Source: Rhodocollybia butyracea
Lineage: Eukaryota; Basidiomycota; Agaricomycetes; Agaricales; Omphalotaceae
DNA: 64,000 nucleotides
Direction: 5' to 3'
NCBI GenBank assembly: GCA_015501585.1
Contig: JADNRY010000081.1
Span: forward strand, 62,001 to 126,000
The position numbers and the translations under genes were made by a program. Position 1 is the stretch's first letter, and every line of letters begins with the position of its first letter. The notes below the pieces were generated by a model. It saw only the letters and a program-made list of their open reading frames with translations. It ran no database searches and was not told the origin of the DNA. Positions 54,637-64,000 of the stretch are shown here, one piece after another.

Positions 54637-57390
54637 CTACCGAGTAGCATCCTCCATATCCTTTTCTGTTTCCACCTGATCAACCTCCATCTTTTCCTTC
54701 TCCTTCTCCTTTACAGACTGAGCATCAGCCTCCGCCTTCTCCTTTTCCCTCTCAGCTCTCTCAATCTCCTCTACAAGCATCTTTACATCCCCCGTTCCGA
54801 TTTTACTGAAATGGACTAGATGACCTTGCGTTGAATCACGTGCTGTGCGGAGGGCGAGCCATGATATACGGTTTTTGCTCTATGAAAAATCAGACAAATG
54901 AACGAAAAAAACACTGGCAAACTCACCTCTTCAGCCTTTCGAATTTGCTCATCTGGCGGGAGTGATGGAAGTTGGGATGGCGCTGCGGTTTTTGTTATTG
55001 TACCAGAAGGCGATTCAGGGGCTGATACCACTGTCGTCGATATAGATCCGATAGTCGGAGCGGGAGGCGCAGGTGAGGCTGATCCAGGTTTTCGAGGTAG
55101 TGATGGATGTCCCGATATGTGGACGGGGATAGGCTGAGGCTGCTGCGGTTCAGTTTTCACCGAAGCCTCATCCACAGGAGGTTTCATATCTATGTCCTCT
55201 GCCTGTGCTGTTGGCGCAGGTTTCATCTCCACATCACTATCTCCCTTCCGGCTCTCGCTCTCGCCCTCTGTTTCAGTCTTCACGGTAGTTGAAGCCGCGT
55301 CGGCTATGGCTTTCGCCTCTTTTTCCTTGAACTCTTTCTCCCTCGCCTCCCTTGCACGTTCTAATTGAGCTCTTTTTTCCTGTTGAGCTCTCAGTGCTCG
55401 GGTACGCATCTCAATCTTTTTGTCTTCCAGGTCAAGTTGACGGAGGAAATCGCGGGGTGAGCCAGGACTGGATAAAGTAAAGTTAGATAATAAACAAACA
55501 AAAAAATAAGACAAGCAGACGTACTTAAACCCTCGCTCCAAATCATCTAGCCCGCGATAACCCATAGCCCATATCTCCGTCAAAGCTTCGGTTCCCAGAT
55601 TCCACTGCCACTCCTTCGATTCCTGACAGTCCTCTTGAGCCTTTAACCGAAGAGATCTTGTGGCGTCGTACATCGTCGTCAACTTCCGTTTCTTCGAGTC
55701 GGAGCCCATCATAGTAACATCCTGGTCGGAGTCCTCCGGCTCCCATCTCTCCCTCTCAAAAACTTTCGCGTCACAGAGCTCACTCTTCCACTTTATCCAT
55801 CCTTTCTCACGTTCGAGCAAGGCTTGGACGGTTTCTGCAAAATTGCGACCGTTCAGGCCACTCGAACCAATTACCCCTGTACTGGAAGTCGGAGGAGGCT
55901 GAGTCTGTCTTAATTCTTCCATTGCGCGCGAGATGGTAAGATGAGTCCAGCGGATTGGATCAAGGCGTTCAGGTTTATCTGCATCTGCAGACGTGGTAGT
56001 GGAGGTGGAATGATTCACGGGAGACGCTGTACTAGAAGAGGTCTTTGCGTTTTCCGACGCGGATACAAATTTTGGGATAGCATCCTTGTCTTTGTCTTTG
56101 TCGACCTTGGTTTCCTTTTCTTTTGTCGGCGTAGCCATTACCGATGCCTTGGGCTCATCTTTCCCAGCGGCACCCGCTGCTGCGCCAGTTGCCAACAATG
56201 CATCGTCCAAACTCCATTCCCCCATCGGATGCATGTGTAGACTGCGATTCTTGCTCACCATCCACGTCGGTTTCACAGCTTTGGTAAAATTAAGGAGATG
56301 CGTGAGGAGGATGAGGAGCTGGAAGAGAATTTGGCGACGGAAGTGGGTGTCGGCTATCTGGAAAGAGATTAATTCGTGTTGGAACCGCACAATGGGTATT
56401 CACCTCTAATTCGAGTAACTCTGGACTAGTCAGAAACTTTGCAAAAAAATACTCCATTTCGTGTCCAGTTTGTGCAATGTCGTCGTTCCTGCTTGCGCCG
56501 CGTTTACGCTTGAAACCAGAGGTTATTGGTGTTGTTGTTGGTGCGACGCCAGTACTTCTGCCAACACCCATCATCGCTCGTTCCTTGGCCGTAGCTTCTT
56601 TGATAACAGGAAGGACCCGGTCGACAGCATCTTGGAACTGAGCAAAAGACATGCCTTGTAGAGCAAAGACGGAAGGTTTGGAAAATGGAAGCTGAAGAGA
56701 CCAGAATGTATGATAGAAATCTGCATGGTGTTAGAATGTACTGTAGGCTGTACAATCTTCGCAATGCTTACCATCCTCGTTCCCCGCTGACATTTCCCAC
56801 GTTGGCCCATAATCACCCCGTAAGTTGACTCCACTGCGTTCACCAAGCGGAAAAACTTGACTCAGAAACGTCAGAATTCTGCCTGAAAATGCAATAGTCT
56901 CTCCTCCCGCCTTGCTGAGCCTGCGTAATAAATCATTCAACGTCCGTAACAGAATCAGAGCTTTTCCTTTCTGAGGTACCATTCCGTCTGTTAACCTGCC
57001 TTCTTCTGAGCGTTCAGAAATCCATTCGAACACCCTCTCACAGGAGGGAATTGTCTGCATCTCGAGCAAGTCCTGGATAACGGAAAACGTATAAGACGCG
57101 TCTGTGGCTCCGAGTTCTGTGAAAAGTAAAGCCAGGTCCAGCCATGAGCACAGTGTCGAGTAATATGCTTCTTTTTCTGTATCGTCCGATAAAGCTCTGC
57201 CTTCTTGCACTGCGTGTTTAAAGACATCTTGTCGAATGAGAAACTCCCATTTCATACGCCGATTATCTGCATTTGAAATTTTGCTAGAGGCATTGGCGAT
57301 TGCAGTCTCGACAAGTGGTATGGTGTTCAAGTTGTTTGGTATCGAGACTAGCAGATGAGCGTATATTTCATCCACTGTCGCTGTACTCAT
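54637..57390 (-). CDS. THOC1: THO complex subunit 1 (Hpr1/THOC1)
   Basis: Core of the THO/TREX complex, coupling transcription to mRNA export and limiting R-loops. The start [20 protein letters not shown] is followed by the helical THOC1 domain: [20 protein letters not shown], then [20 protein letters not shown] and [20 protein letters not shown]. The family hallmark [20 protein letters not shown] and [20 protein letters not shown] follow after introns, then [18 protein letters not shown]. The C-terminal third is acidic/basic and disordered ([16 protein letters not shown]) and ends [12 protein letters not shown]. It is about 810 residues. Start codons of this gene and NOG1 are 86 bp apart in divergent orientation. 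Confidence 0.92.
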
Positions 57391-57476
57391 GGATGAAGGT
57401 AAGTTGGCGCTAAATTTATATAAGCGCGCATTATTTCTTCCTTGACCTTCACGGCCATTTTTTATCAAGGCCGAAA
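57391..57476. promoter_or_regulatory. Divergent promoter between THOC1 and NOG1
   Basis: An 86-bp interval. TATATAA lies at 57417-57423, flanked by GGCGC (57406-57410) and GCGCGC (57424-57429), 54 bp before the NOG1 ATG and 27 bp from the THOC1 ATG. Both genes serve RNA and ribosome production, so joint control is possible. Confidence 0.4.
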
Positions 57477-59890
57477 ATGTCTACAAGTGGCTTGAAGGCA
57501 ATTGCCCCGGTTCCCACCGCGGCTGACTTCTTGGACATCGTCCTATCCAAGACGCAACGAAAGACGCCTACGGTGAGCAAGAAATATCTTCAGTTCACGA
57601 TCTATCTAAATTTTTACCAGGTCATTCACAAAAACTTCAAAATCAGTCGGATCCGCAATTTTTACATGCGCAAGGTCAAGTTTACGCAGGACTCATTTGA
57701 CGAAAAACTTGGAGCAATATTGTCGGAATTTCCTATGCTAGATGTACATCTTCGGACAGTTTTTTTCAGTCTTCATTTTGCTAATATAGCCTTAGGACCT
57801 TCATCCATTTCTATCGTCACTTATGAACGTTCTTTACGACAAAAACCATTATAAACTTGCTCTCGGTCAACTAAGAACAGCCCGACACCTCATTGACCAC
57901 GTTGCAAAAGACTATGTCCGACTGCTCAAATTTGGGGACAGCCTCTATCGATGTAAGCAGCTTAAAAAGGCTGCACTTGGTCGGTATGTCTCCCCACTCC
58001 CTCTCGCTAATCTACCCTCATTTCTCCACTAGTATGGCTACCATCATGCGCCGACAAAAAGACCCACTTGCTTACCTTGAGCAAGTTCGCCAACACATCT
58101 CCCGTCTTCCTGCCATCGATCCAAACACCCGGACGCTTTTGATCTGTGGATATCCCAATGTCGGAAAATCCTCTTTCATCAACAAGGTCACTCGTGCCGA
58201 TGTCGATGTTCAGCCATACGCTTTCACAACCAAGTCGCTTTTTGTTGGCCACCTCGACTATAAATACCTTCGGTGGCAAGTCATAGACACGCCTGGTATT
58301 CTTGACCATCCTCTGGAGGAGATGAACACCATCGAGATGCAGAGTATCACTGCTTTGGCTCATTTGAAAAGCTGTGTGCTATACTTTATGGATTTGAGTG
58401 AACAGTGTGGATATAGCGTTGAAGCGCAGGTTCGTTCAACTTTTTCCAGTCATTTTCATTTATTCATTCCTTCAATCTAGTGCAAATTGTTCCACTCAAT
58501 AAAACCTCTCTTTAACGGCAAACCCACGCTCCTTGTCATCAATAAAATCGACGTAACACGCCTCGAAGATCTACACGTAGACTCTCGTGCTCTTGTTCAG
58601 GAGATCATCGACGCTGAAGATGTCCAGTGTGTTCAGGTGTCGTGTTACTCAGAGGAAGGCGTCATGGACCTGAAAAACAAAGCCTGTGATGCTCTGCTTG
58701 CTGCGAGAGTAGAGAACAAGATCAAAGGGAGCAAGATCAATACCATCATTAACAGAATCCACGTAGCTCAGCCGAAAGCTAGAGATGACGTTGTTCGGGC
58801 GCCGTTCATTCCCGACGCCGCGAAGGAGAAGAAGAAGTACGATAAGAACGATCCGGATAGAAGGAAGTTATTGAAGGATATCGAAGTGGAAGAAGGAGGC
58901 GCTGGAGTGTTTAACATAAACATCAAGCGTGAGTTGCAGAGTTTTTCTCCTGACTGTTGAAATAATACCTTTCCAGAGGACTATATACTTGCCAACCCAG
59001 AATGGAAGATGGATGTCATACCCGAAATCATGGACGGCAAGAACATTGCCGATTTTATCGACCCTGATATTGCTGAAAAGCTCGAAGCGCTCGAACGCGA
59101 AGAGGACAAGCTTGAGGCTGATGGGTTCTACGAAAGCGACGATGATGAAATGGCAAGTTTATCCTTCTCTTTCCGGCGTATTCTCACTAATTTTTTTGAA
59201 CAGCCCGACTCTGACGACGAACTCCTCAAAACTCAAGCTCAAGAAGCTCTCCAACACAAAATTCATTCTCAGTCCATCAAAAAGTCCAAGAAGAACCAGT
59301 CTCGGCTTCCTCGTACAGTTGGTCTACGCACTCTCTCCGAAATGACGGACGCTTTGACCAAAGCTGGACTTGACCCGTCACGGATAACTGAGAGAGCAAC
59401 CGTGCTGGCAAAGGCGGCGGGTGTCAAGAGGAAGAGAGCAAGAGAAGCGGATGATGTGGAGATGGAGGAGGGTGAGGGCGAAGCTGGAGAAGACGAGTGG
59501 ATGGATGTAGATGGTGAGGAGGCACCAAAGCTTAAGCGAATTAAAGGAAACCATGGTACCGCTGTTGCACCTATTCATCCTCGCGCTCCTACCAAGAATC
59601 GCCAACTTATGGGCATGCGTGACCAAGGAGTGAGCATTAAGATTATCTTATCCCATTGTTCTGAACCTTTATTCTTTTTACTAGCAAGCATCTCAAGCCA
59701 TCAAATTACGAGATTTCGCTCAGCGACCTAGGAATTACCAAGCCAAGGCTGGTGAGGCGGATCGTGTTATTACGACGAAGATGGTACGTTGTATATCTTG
59801 TTGACTTTTAGCACCTTTCTGATCTTGGTTTACTAGCCAAAACACTTATTCGCCGGGAAACGAAAAGCTGGAAAAACTGACAGGAGATGA
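57477..59890 (+). CDS. NOG1: Nucleolar GTP-binding protein 1
   Basis: Essential GTPase that sits at the peptidyl-transferase region of the pre-60S particle. The start [20 protein letters not shown] is followed by the conserved [20 protein letters not shown]. The OBG-type G domain has Walker [16 protein letters not shown] (G1), a switch with [11 protein letters not shown] (G2), DTPGILDHP (G3) and NKID (G4). A basic, acidic-patched C-terminus follows ([45 protein letters not shown]) and ends [15 protein letters not shown]. Seven or eight short introns; length about 640-660 residues as usual. The stop was placed at TGA 59888-59890 after the last intron (about 59784-59836). Confidence 0.96.
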
Positions 59891-60259
59891 TTCTACTTCT
59901 GTCTTTTCATGGCCTGGACTCCAATGGAGGGAGGGCCTTTGTGTTAGATTTCGGTCATGGCTGTATTTTTTTGATCAGTCGTCCACGAAGATACTTAAAC
60001 GCGGTAAACAGTGCTCAATATATCTAGCACTTGAGTCAAGAATACTCTTTTTCGATAAATACCTCTGAAGCTTTTCAAATCCAACCCCGTCATGGAGCAA
60101 GAAAGTTGGATGTTCAATCCAACGGGAATCCCTGTAAGAAGATAGATTTACCCAGACTTTGTATATTTGGCATATAGTCTATTGTTCTACTACAGCAACA
60201 TTCGGTCTACCAAGTGGTCTGAGTGATAGTGTAAGTTGGTCTTAACTATCAGTTTGGTT
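59891..60259. other. Interval between convergent NOG1 and UPF0538 genes
   Basis: No gene is confidently seen in 369 bp. On the minus strand a frame of about 50 codons is open after a good acceptor (CTTACAG at about 60132-60138). It does not match the phase of the UPF0538 coding frame, so it is taken as 3' UTR. Confidence 0.4.
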
Positions 60260-60883
60260 TCAGCGTACCTCTGGATTTTGTTTAAACTCTTCGTATAGTT
60301 CTCGATTGAAAAAGCTGATCTCTGTTTCGTTTTCTGCATAACCGTAAGGTGGCTTAGTACTTAAGTGAAAATAGAACATACCAAACCCAAACTCTCCCAG
60401 CGTCTTGCTATCATCATCCAGAATCCATTCATCATGATCAAGATTGATTATAAGATTTGTCGTCTAAAGAAGGCAGGGATGAGATACCGAGCTCTTCTCC
60501 ACAGAAAGTTCTGTACCTTTGCACCGTGAGCTTGGGAGTACAGCTTGAACGTATCTGTGATAGTCAATTTATATGTAGAACTCAGAATAGTGAGGACCCA
60601 CCCAGTTCAACACTCCGATACGGCTTCCATCCTGGCTGTGTTTGGATAGCTAGAGGAGTTACTTTTGGCTTTGCCTAATTGTTAGGCTTAAATACGATCT
60701 ACCTTGACGAACAGTCTCCTTAAGCTGGCCGACAGTTGTCGTCACAAGATTGACATCGTGGAGGACAAGACTTTTCTCTGTACGATATTTAAACGATTTT
60801 ATTATTCGAACCGTAAGAATTGCGGACGACGTTGGACGGGCTAGATTTGTATGAACGTCTGAAAAATCAGCGTAAGTTGCCAT
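60260..60883 (-). CDS. UPF0538 family protein (C2orf76-like)
   Basis: Function unknown; a small ubiquitin-like-fold family in animals and fungi. The start MATYADFSDVHTNLARP precedes the conserved core ILTVRIIKSFKYRTEKSLVL, HDVNLVTTTVGQLKETV. Splicing then gives GWKPYRSVELDTFKLYSQAH and TNLIINLDHDEWILDDDSKT, LGEFG, followed by NETEISFFNRELYEEFKQNP, which matches human C2orf76 along its length (about 130 residues). Four short introns. The stop at 60260 (NPEVR) is chosen; an alternative that uses GTACGC as a donor would add a few residues. The start is 79 bp from the divergent disordered-protein gene. Confidence 0.83.
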
Positions 60884-60962
60884 GTGCAAGCAAAAGCGAA
60901 GAAGAAATTAGAAACGAGAAAGAAAAGCAAAAGCGCTTATTTTATCTTTGCTTACCATCACG
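60884..60962. promoter_or_regulatory. Divergent promoter between UPF0538 and the disordered-protein gene
   Basis: A 79-bp, purine-rich (plus strand) interval (AAAAGCGAAGAAGAAATTAG). No TATA box. Confidence 0.35.
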
Positions 60963-62811
60963 ATGTCGGTTTCTCTGGATGTCCTTCCTAGTGCTCTGCA
61001 GAGCCCGAATATAACCTCAAATATCTCTGGTCCCGAGACCTTCTCGCCTTTAGACGTACAAGACCATTCAACGCCACATATGAAAACTCGCGTAGCTGTT
61101 CGGGACAGAACTCCTCACCGCTTCCAGATTGTTCCGCTCAAAGACGCAAAGCGACAGCCTTCGGATACAACAACGCCGTTGTCAAACTCTCGAAAAGCTC
61201 TGAAAGATATCACCAACTCTGTACTCACCAGTGGTAGATCCACTCGACTGCCTGCAGTTATCAAAGGCACTCATAGGCAAGCTTTTTCTATTGTAGACAA
61301 GGTATGTGCTATAGCTTGAGTCATACGGATTTATATCCTATCGTTATCTCATAGCCCAAGTACATCGTTCAACCGAAGACTCCGTCTGCCCAGAACAAAG
61401 ACTCGTCTGTAGCCGATGTACAATCACAATCGGGTTTTGTCAGCCCTCTGAATATTGTCAAGCGTAGCCCACCAGGCAATGTAAATTCTACCCGGCCTTC
61501 AACCAGGCTCAGATCTCCTACAACTCGGTCTTCATCTGTCAAACCTGAGGCGGCTACAAGTGCAACGTCTGTCCGTCCTGTGTTCGACTTTCTCAATGGT
61601 CCAGCAGAGTCCACTCCTACGCTATCTAAACATCGCTCCCGTTCCAGTAACACGTCTAAACACCCCACACCCTCTACCCGCACCCGACTGAACTCGGATT
61701 CTCCTGAGGCTGGGGAATATTCCGACAGCCATAGCACTACCTCTACTCCTACCTCGCCCATGCAATCTTATGGGGTATAACTCCCACCATCACTAATACC
61801 ATGCCTATCCCTTCTCTCACTGAGCCTCTTCATTTGGTCGCCAAAGACGCTGTTATGACTACTTCCTCTGCCAAGGAGTGTGTTTCCACCGCATGGTGCT
61901 GCGCTTCCAAGCTGTTGAACTCTGCTCCATCTACCCGAACCACGCTCAAGACTCGCATTCCTTCTGCAAAACTAAAAGCTACTTCTCAGGCTCGCACTCT
62001 TGTTCAGGTCCCACTACAAGGTAAACATGGTATCACGCATTCAATGGACGCAACCAGTGGAAACTCACAGGCTCCTCGGCGCCGTCAAGCTCAGAATATA
62101 CGAAGTGTTTATAATCGGTATGAAACTCCACAAGCGACTGATGACAAAACAACAAGCAGCACTGAACAGCATCCGAGTCCCATTCTTCGTGCACCAATAC
62201 GACTTCGAAATTCTATAAACTCAGAAACTCCTTTGGAAACTTCGAAACGACACGCTATCTACACCCGGAGTTTGTATGTCGGACGTGCTGAAAAGAGTCC
62301 AGACAATTATATTCGAGCTCTTCATGGCGCAGCATCCCCGCCTTCACTACGCCGCGCTTTCACTTCCGCACTGGCTGAGTGCTCCTCCCATTCCTGCGCT
62401 CAAAGTGATTCGCTCGACTCCATTGTCCAGGCGTATGAAAACGGCACAGAACCTCATCGTTCCTTCTTTGGTTTAACAGCCTCCCTCTCTGAGCCCACGC
62501 TTCACGACATCAGTGGTCTTTCCTTTGGCCTCGCCTGTGACGACGTTCCATCTAATACGCCCGGAATTATAATCACTGGAGCGTCCATCTCGTTGAGTTC
62601 GCTTTCTTCGGTCTATTCACAGGACTCATGGGAAGAGGAGCGTCAAAACGTTCTTTTTTCTAGTTCCAACGAGAATAATGCAGATACATCTTTGGGAGAC
62701 CAGCGAAACGTAGATATCGGTCATCATCCAATTGTCTGGGAGTTACTCCAGAAGCTCGAATCTGAAGAGCAGAGTTGGTGGTTCAATGCCGGGTTGGATG
62801 GCAAGCTGTAA
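60963..62811 (+). CDS. Disordered Ser/Thr/Pro-rich hypothetical protein
   Basis: No known domain. Three exons (introns about 61305-61354 and 61776-61827) encode a protein of roughly 580 residues. The N-terminus is MSVSLDVLPSALQSPNITSN; the first third has many SP/TP sites, possible Cdk targets (PLSNSRKALKDITNSVL resembles the KALxDxTN segment of cell-cycle and anaphase regulators), and basic Arg-rich stretches (RSRSSNTSKHPTPSTRTR). The C-terminus is acidic (SSVYSQDSWEEERQN) and ends with a compact, Trp-containing box: VWELLQKLESEEQSWWFNAG. The KALKDITNS piece, frequent TP/SP, and terminal box suggest a regulated scaffold or APC/C substrate, but this is inference. Confidence 0.78.
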
Positions 62812-63575
62812 TAAGTACACAAGCGTCTGCTTTTTTTTTTTTTCGCTTTGCAAGATTTGGATTTGTATCAGACCGTGCACATAGCTCTTTATACAAGGAA
62901 CGCTTGTTATTACAGAGTTGGATATCATTAAATAATCAGTCCAAGTGTCGAGCCTTCAACGCGCGCACTAAATGCAGACCACGTCTTCAAGTTAGGCGTG
63001 ATGGGTTGTCTTACAGGTGGACAGTAAGAGCAGACACCCTCGGTGTCATAGACTAGACCAGGAGAGAAGATACAGTCGTGTAAGTGATTTACTCTCAGAG
63101 TGTTACGATAGTCGGTCTGATTCCAAGACTCGATGCATCCACAGGTTCCAACGAGTAAGATGTCAGCTTGAAGCATAAGGTTTATATATCGTTGAGACTT
63201 GATGTTACGCCGTTTGGCGAATTTGGCGTGGGGGTGGGGGTAGGCATAAACATGGTATATCTGCAGTACTCTATTTCTGTCAATCTTATGAATCAGCCAA
63301 AAACAAGGAACTTGTTATAATAGGCTTATTTATTATTTGCCTGGATCTAACCCATTTAACCATAAGTTCCGACTACAAGAATAGTTACTGATTGTGGATT
63401 CCGAGTTTATGGCGTGGGTTGGCCCATTTTGTTCAGACTAGAGTGTATCCAAATTACACCTCCGCCAAATTCCCTACACGACCTTAAAGTTATAAAGAAC
63501 TTCAATACCATGTACTCCATTGATAGGACTAGAGGACAACGTGCATTCAGGTCATCTTTATGTCATCCAACACAT
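62812..63575. other. 764-bp interval before LYS9, mostly gene-free
   Basis: Contains a 13-T run (62831-62843), presumably in the 3' UTR of the disordered-protein gene, and the minus-strand 82-codon frame at 62928-63176, which I do not recognise. G-rich stretch GTGGGGGTGGGGGT is at about 63229-63242. The rest shows no clear element. Confidence 0.45.
62928..63176 (-). CDS. Weak candidate: small Cys-containing ORF
   Basis: An 82-codon uninterrupted frame starting MLQADILLVGTCGCIESWNQ, with CSYCPPV in the middle and five Cys in all, but no signal peptide and no recognised family. It lies downstream of LYS9 on the same strand. Chance cannot be excluded. Confidence 0.2.
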   Translation of the reverse strand: MLQADILLVGTCGCIESWNQTDYRNTLRVNHLHDCIFSPGLVYDTEGVCSYCPPVRQPITPNLKTWSAFSARVEGSTLGLII

Positions 63576-64000
63576 CTAAAGTACGCCTTCAACTAAGCCC
63601 ACACCTTCCGCTTCCAACCTTTCCCTAATCGGGTCACATATTTCCTTCGTATAAGGTGCATGTACACCCTTCATGCTTAAAACACCATCCAATACTAATT
63701 GAGTTGCAATACCACAAGGAAGACCCACGGTAAGAGCCATCGCAGAATGTCCTGATCCAAGTGGAGCACCATAAGCCTCCAATGTCGAGGTAAGCGTTTG
63801 AACAGATTTGTCGGCCCATTCGACAACAAACTTGTGTTGAAGCATGACAAAATCACGTTCACCTGGAGCATAGGCCATAAGTTGCTCAAGACGTGCACAG
63901 AGGGTGTCAAGGAGGTTAGGGTGTGCGGCGCCAGATGCTGCGCGAGGCGAAATCAAGTCAGTACTGAACATTCCAATCCAACGGAATCCAGAGATGATTC
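63576..64000 (-). CDS. LYS9: Saccharopine dehydrogenase (L-glutamate-forming), C-terminal part, 5' partial
   Basis: Saccharopine reductase of the alpha-aminoadipate lysine pathway in fungi, joining aminoadipate semialdehyde with glutamate. The visible C-terminal 141 residues read GFRWIGMFS, then CARLEQLMAYAPGERDFVML, QHKFVVEWADKSVQTLTSTL, SAMALTVGLPCGIATQLVLD, and GVHAPYTKEICDPIRERLEA, ending GVGLVEGVL. These blocks match Lys9 proteins closely. The stop is at 63576-63578, and no intron falls in the visible part. The gene continues beyond the right edge. Confidence 0.94.
   Translation of the reverse strand, partial: IISGFRWIGMFSTDLISPRAASGAAHPNLLDTLCARLEQLMAYAPGERDFVMLQHKFVVEWADKSVQTLTSTLEAYGAPLGSGHSAMALTVGLPCGIATQLVLDGVLSMKGVHAPYTKEICDPIRERLEAEGVGLVEGVL

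Noticed and set aside
59980..60138. A minus-strand open frame after CTTACAG, possibly a last exon of the UPF0538 gene (with SRWIEHP).
   Set aside because: Joining it from the only donor (GTACGC after NPE) gives the wrong phase and stops after five residues; kept as UTR.

Overview
The window reads as nuclear DNA of a mushroom-type basidiomycete (Agaricomycete-like fungus). Nearly every gene is cut by many short introns of about 45-60 nt with GTRNGT-like donors, genes lie back to back with 40-500 bp between them, and the products are eukaryotic housekeeping proteins of fungal type (SKT5/Chs4 chitin synthase activator, DH-PH-FYVE RhoGEF, lysine-pathway saccharopine reductase). I see no tRNA, rRNA, CRISPR array or intact transposon. 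The species cannot be named from the sequence alone.

Layout. 1-7 kb: VPS2 (+), COG4 (-) and a C2H2-YEATS-histone-fold protein (+). 7-13 kb: cytosolic-type prolyl-tRNA synthetase (-), with a possible mitochondrial presequence, and an intracellular GH3 beta-glucosidase with PA14 domain (-). 13.0-13.95 kb: gene-free stretch with LTR-like debris. 14-22.4 kb: the large checkpoint kinase ATR/Mec1 (-). 22.6-26.6 kb: farnesylated Ydj1-type DnaJ, a Nit2-like omega-amidase and an RGG/Trp-repeat protein (all -). 26.7-30.8 kb: phosphoglycerate kinase and a PHD-JmjC histone demethylase of the JHD1/KDM2 family (both +). 30.8-34.4 kb: SKT5/Chs4-like chitin synthase regulator and mitochondrial processing peptidase beta (both -). 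34.4-35.4 kb: gap with possible small spliced genes. 35.4-40.7 kb: fused HyuA-HyuB hydantoinase/oxoprolinase (-). 41.2-54.3 kb: DH-PH-FYVE RhoGEF, NOP53 (both -), TFIIB (+) and a diaphanous-type formin (-). 54.6-62.8 kb: THOC1/Hpr1 (-), NOG1 (+), a UPF0538 (C2orf76-like) protein (-) and a long disordered protein (+). Right edge: the C-terminal part of saccharopine dehydrogenase LYS9 (-).

These are mostly independent core genes: transcription (TFIIB, YEATS, JHD1, THOC1), ribosome assembly (NOP53, NOG1), membrane traffic (VPS2, COG4), mitochondrial import (MPP-beta) and checkpoint control (ATR). The clearest functional theme is polarity and septation: the Don1-like RhoGEF, the formin and the SKT5-like protein sit within about 24 kb. 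Four gene pairs share divergent promoters shorter than 100 bp.

I did not find an obviously new multi-gene system. The best unusual signals are five non-canonical GC-AG introns that are required to restore conserved protein motifs (three in the JmjC gene alone), the possible dual-targeted ProRS, a YEATS domain that seems to have lost its acyl-lysine cage, and small unannotated coding candidates in the 34.4-35.4 kb gap.
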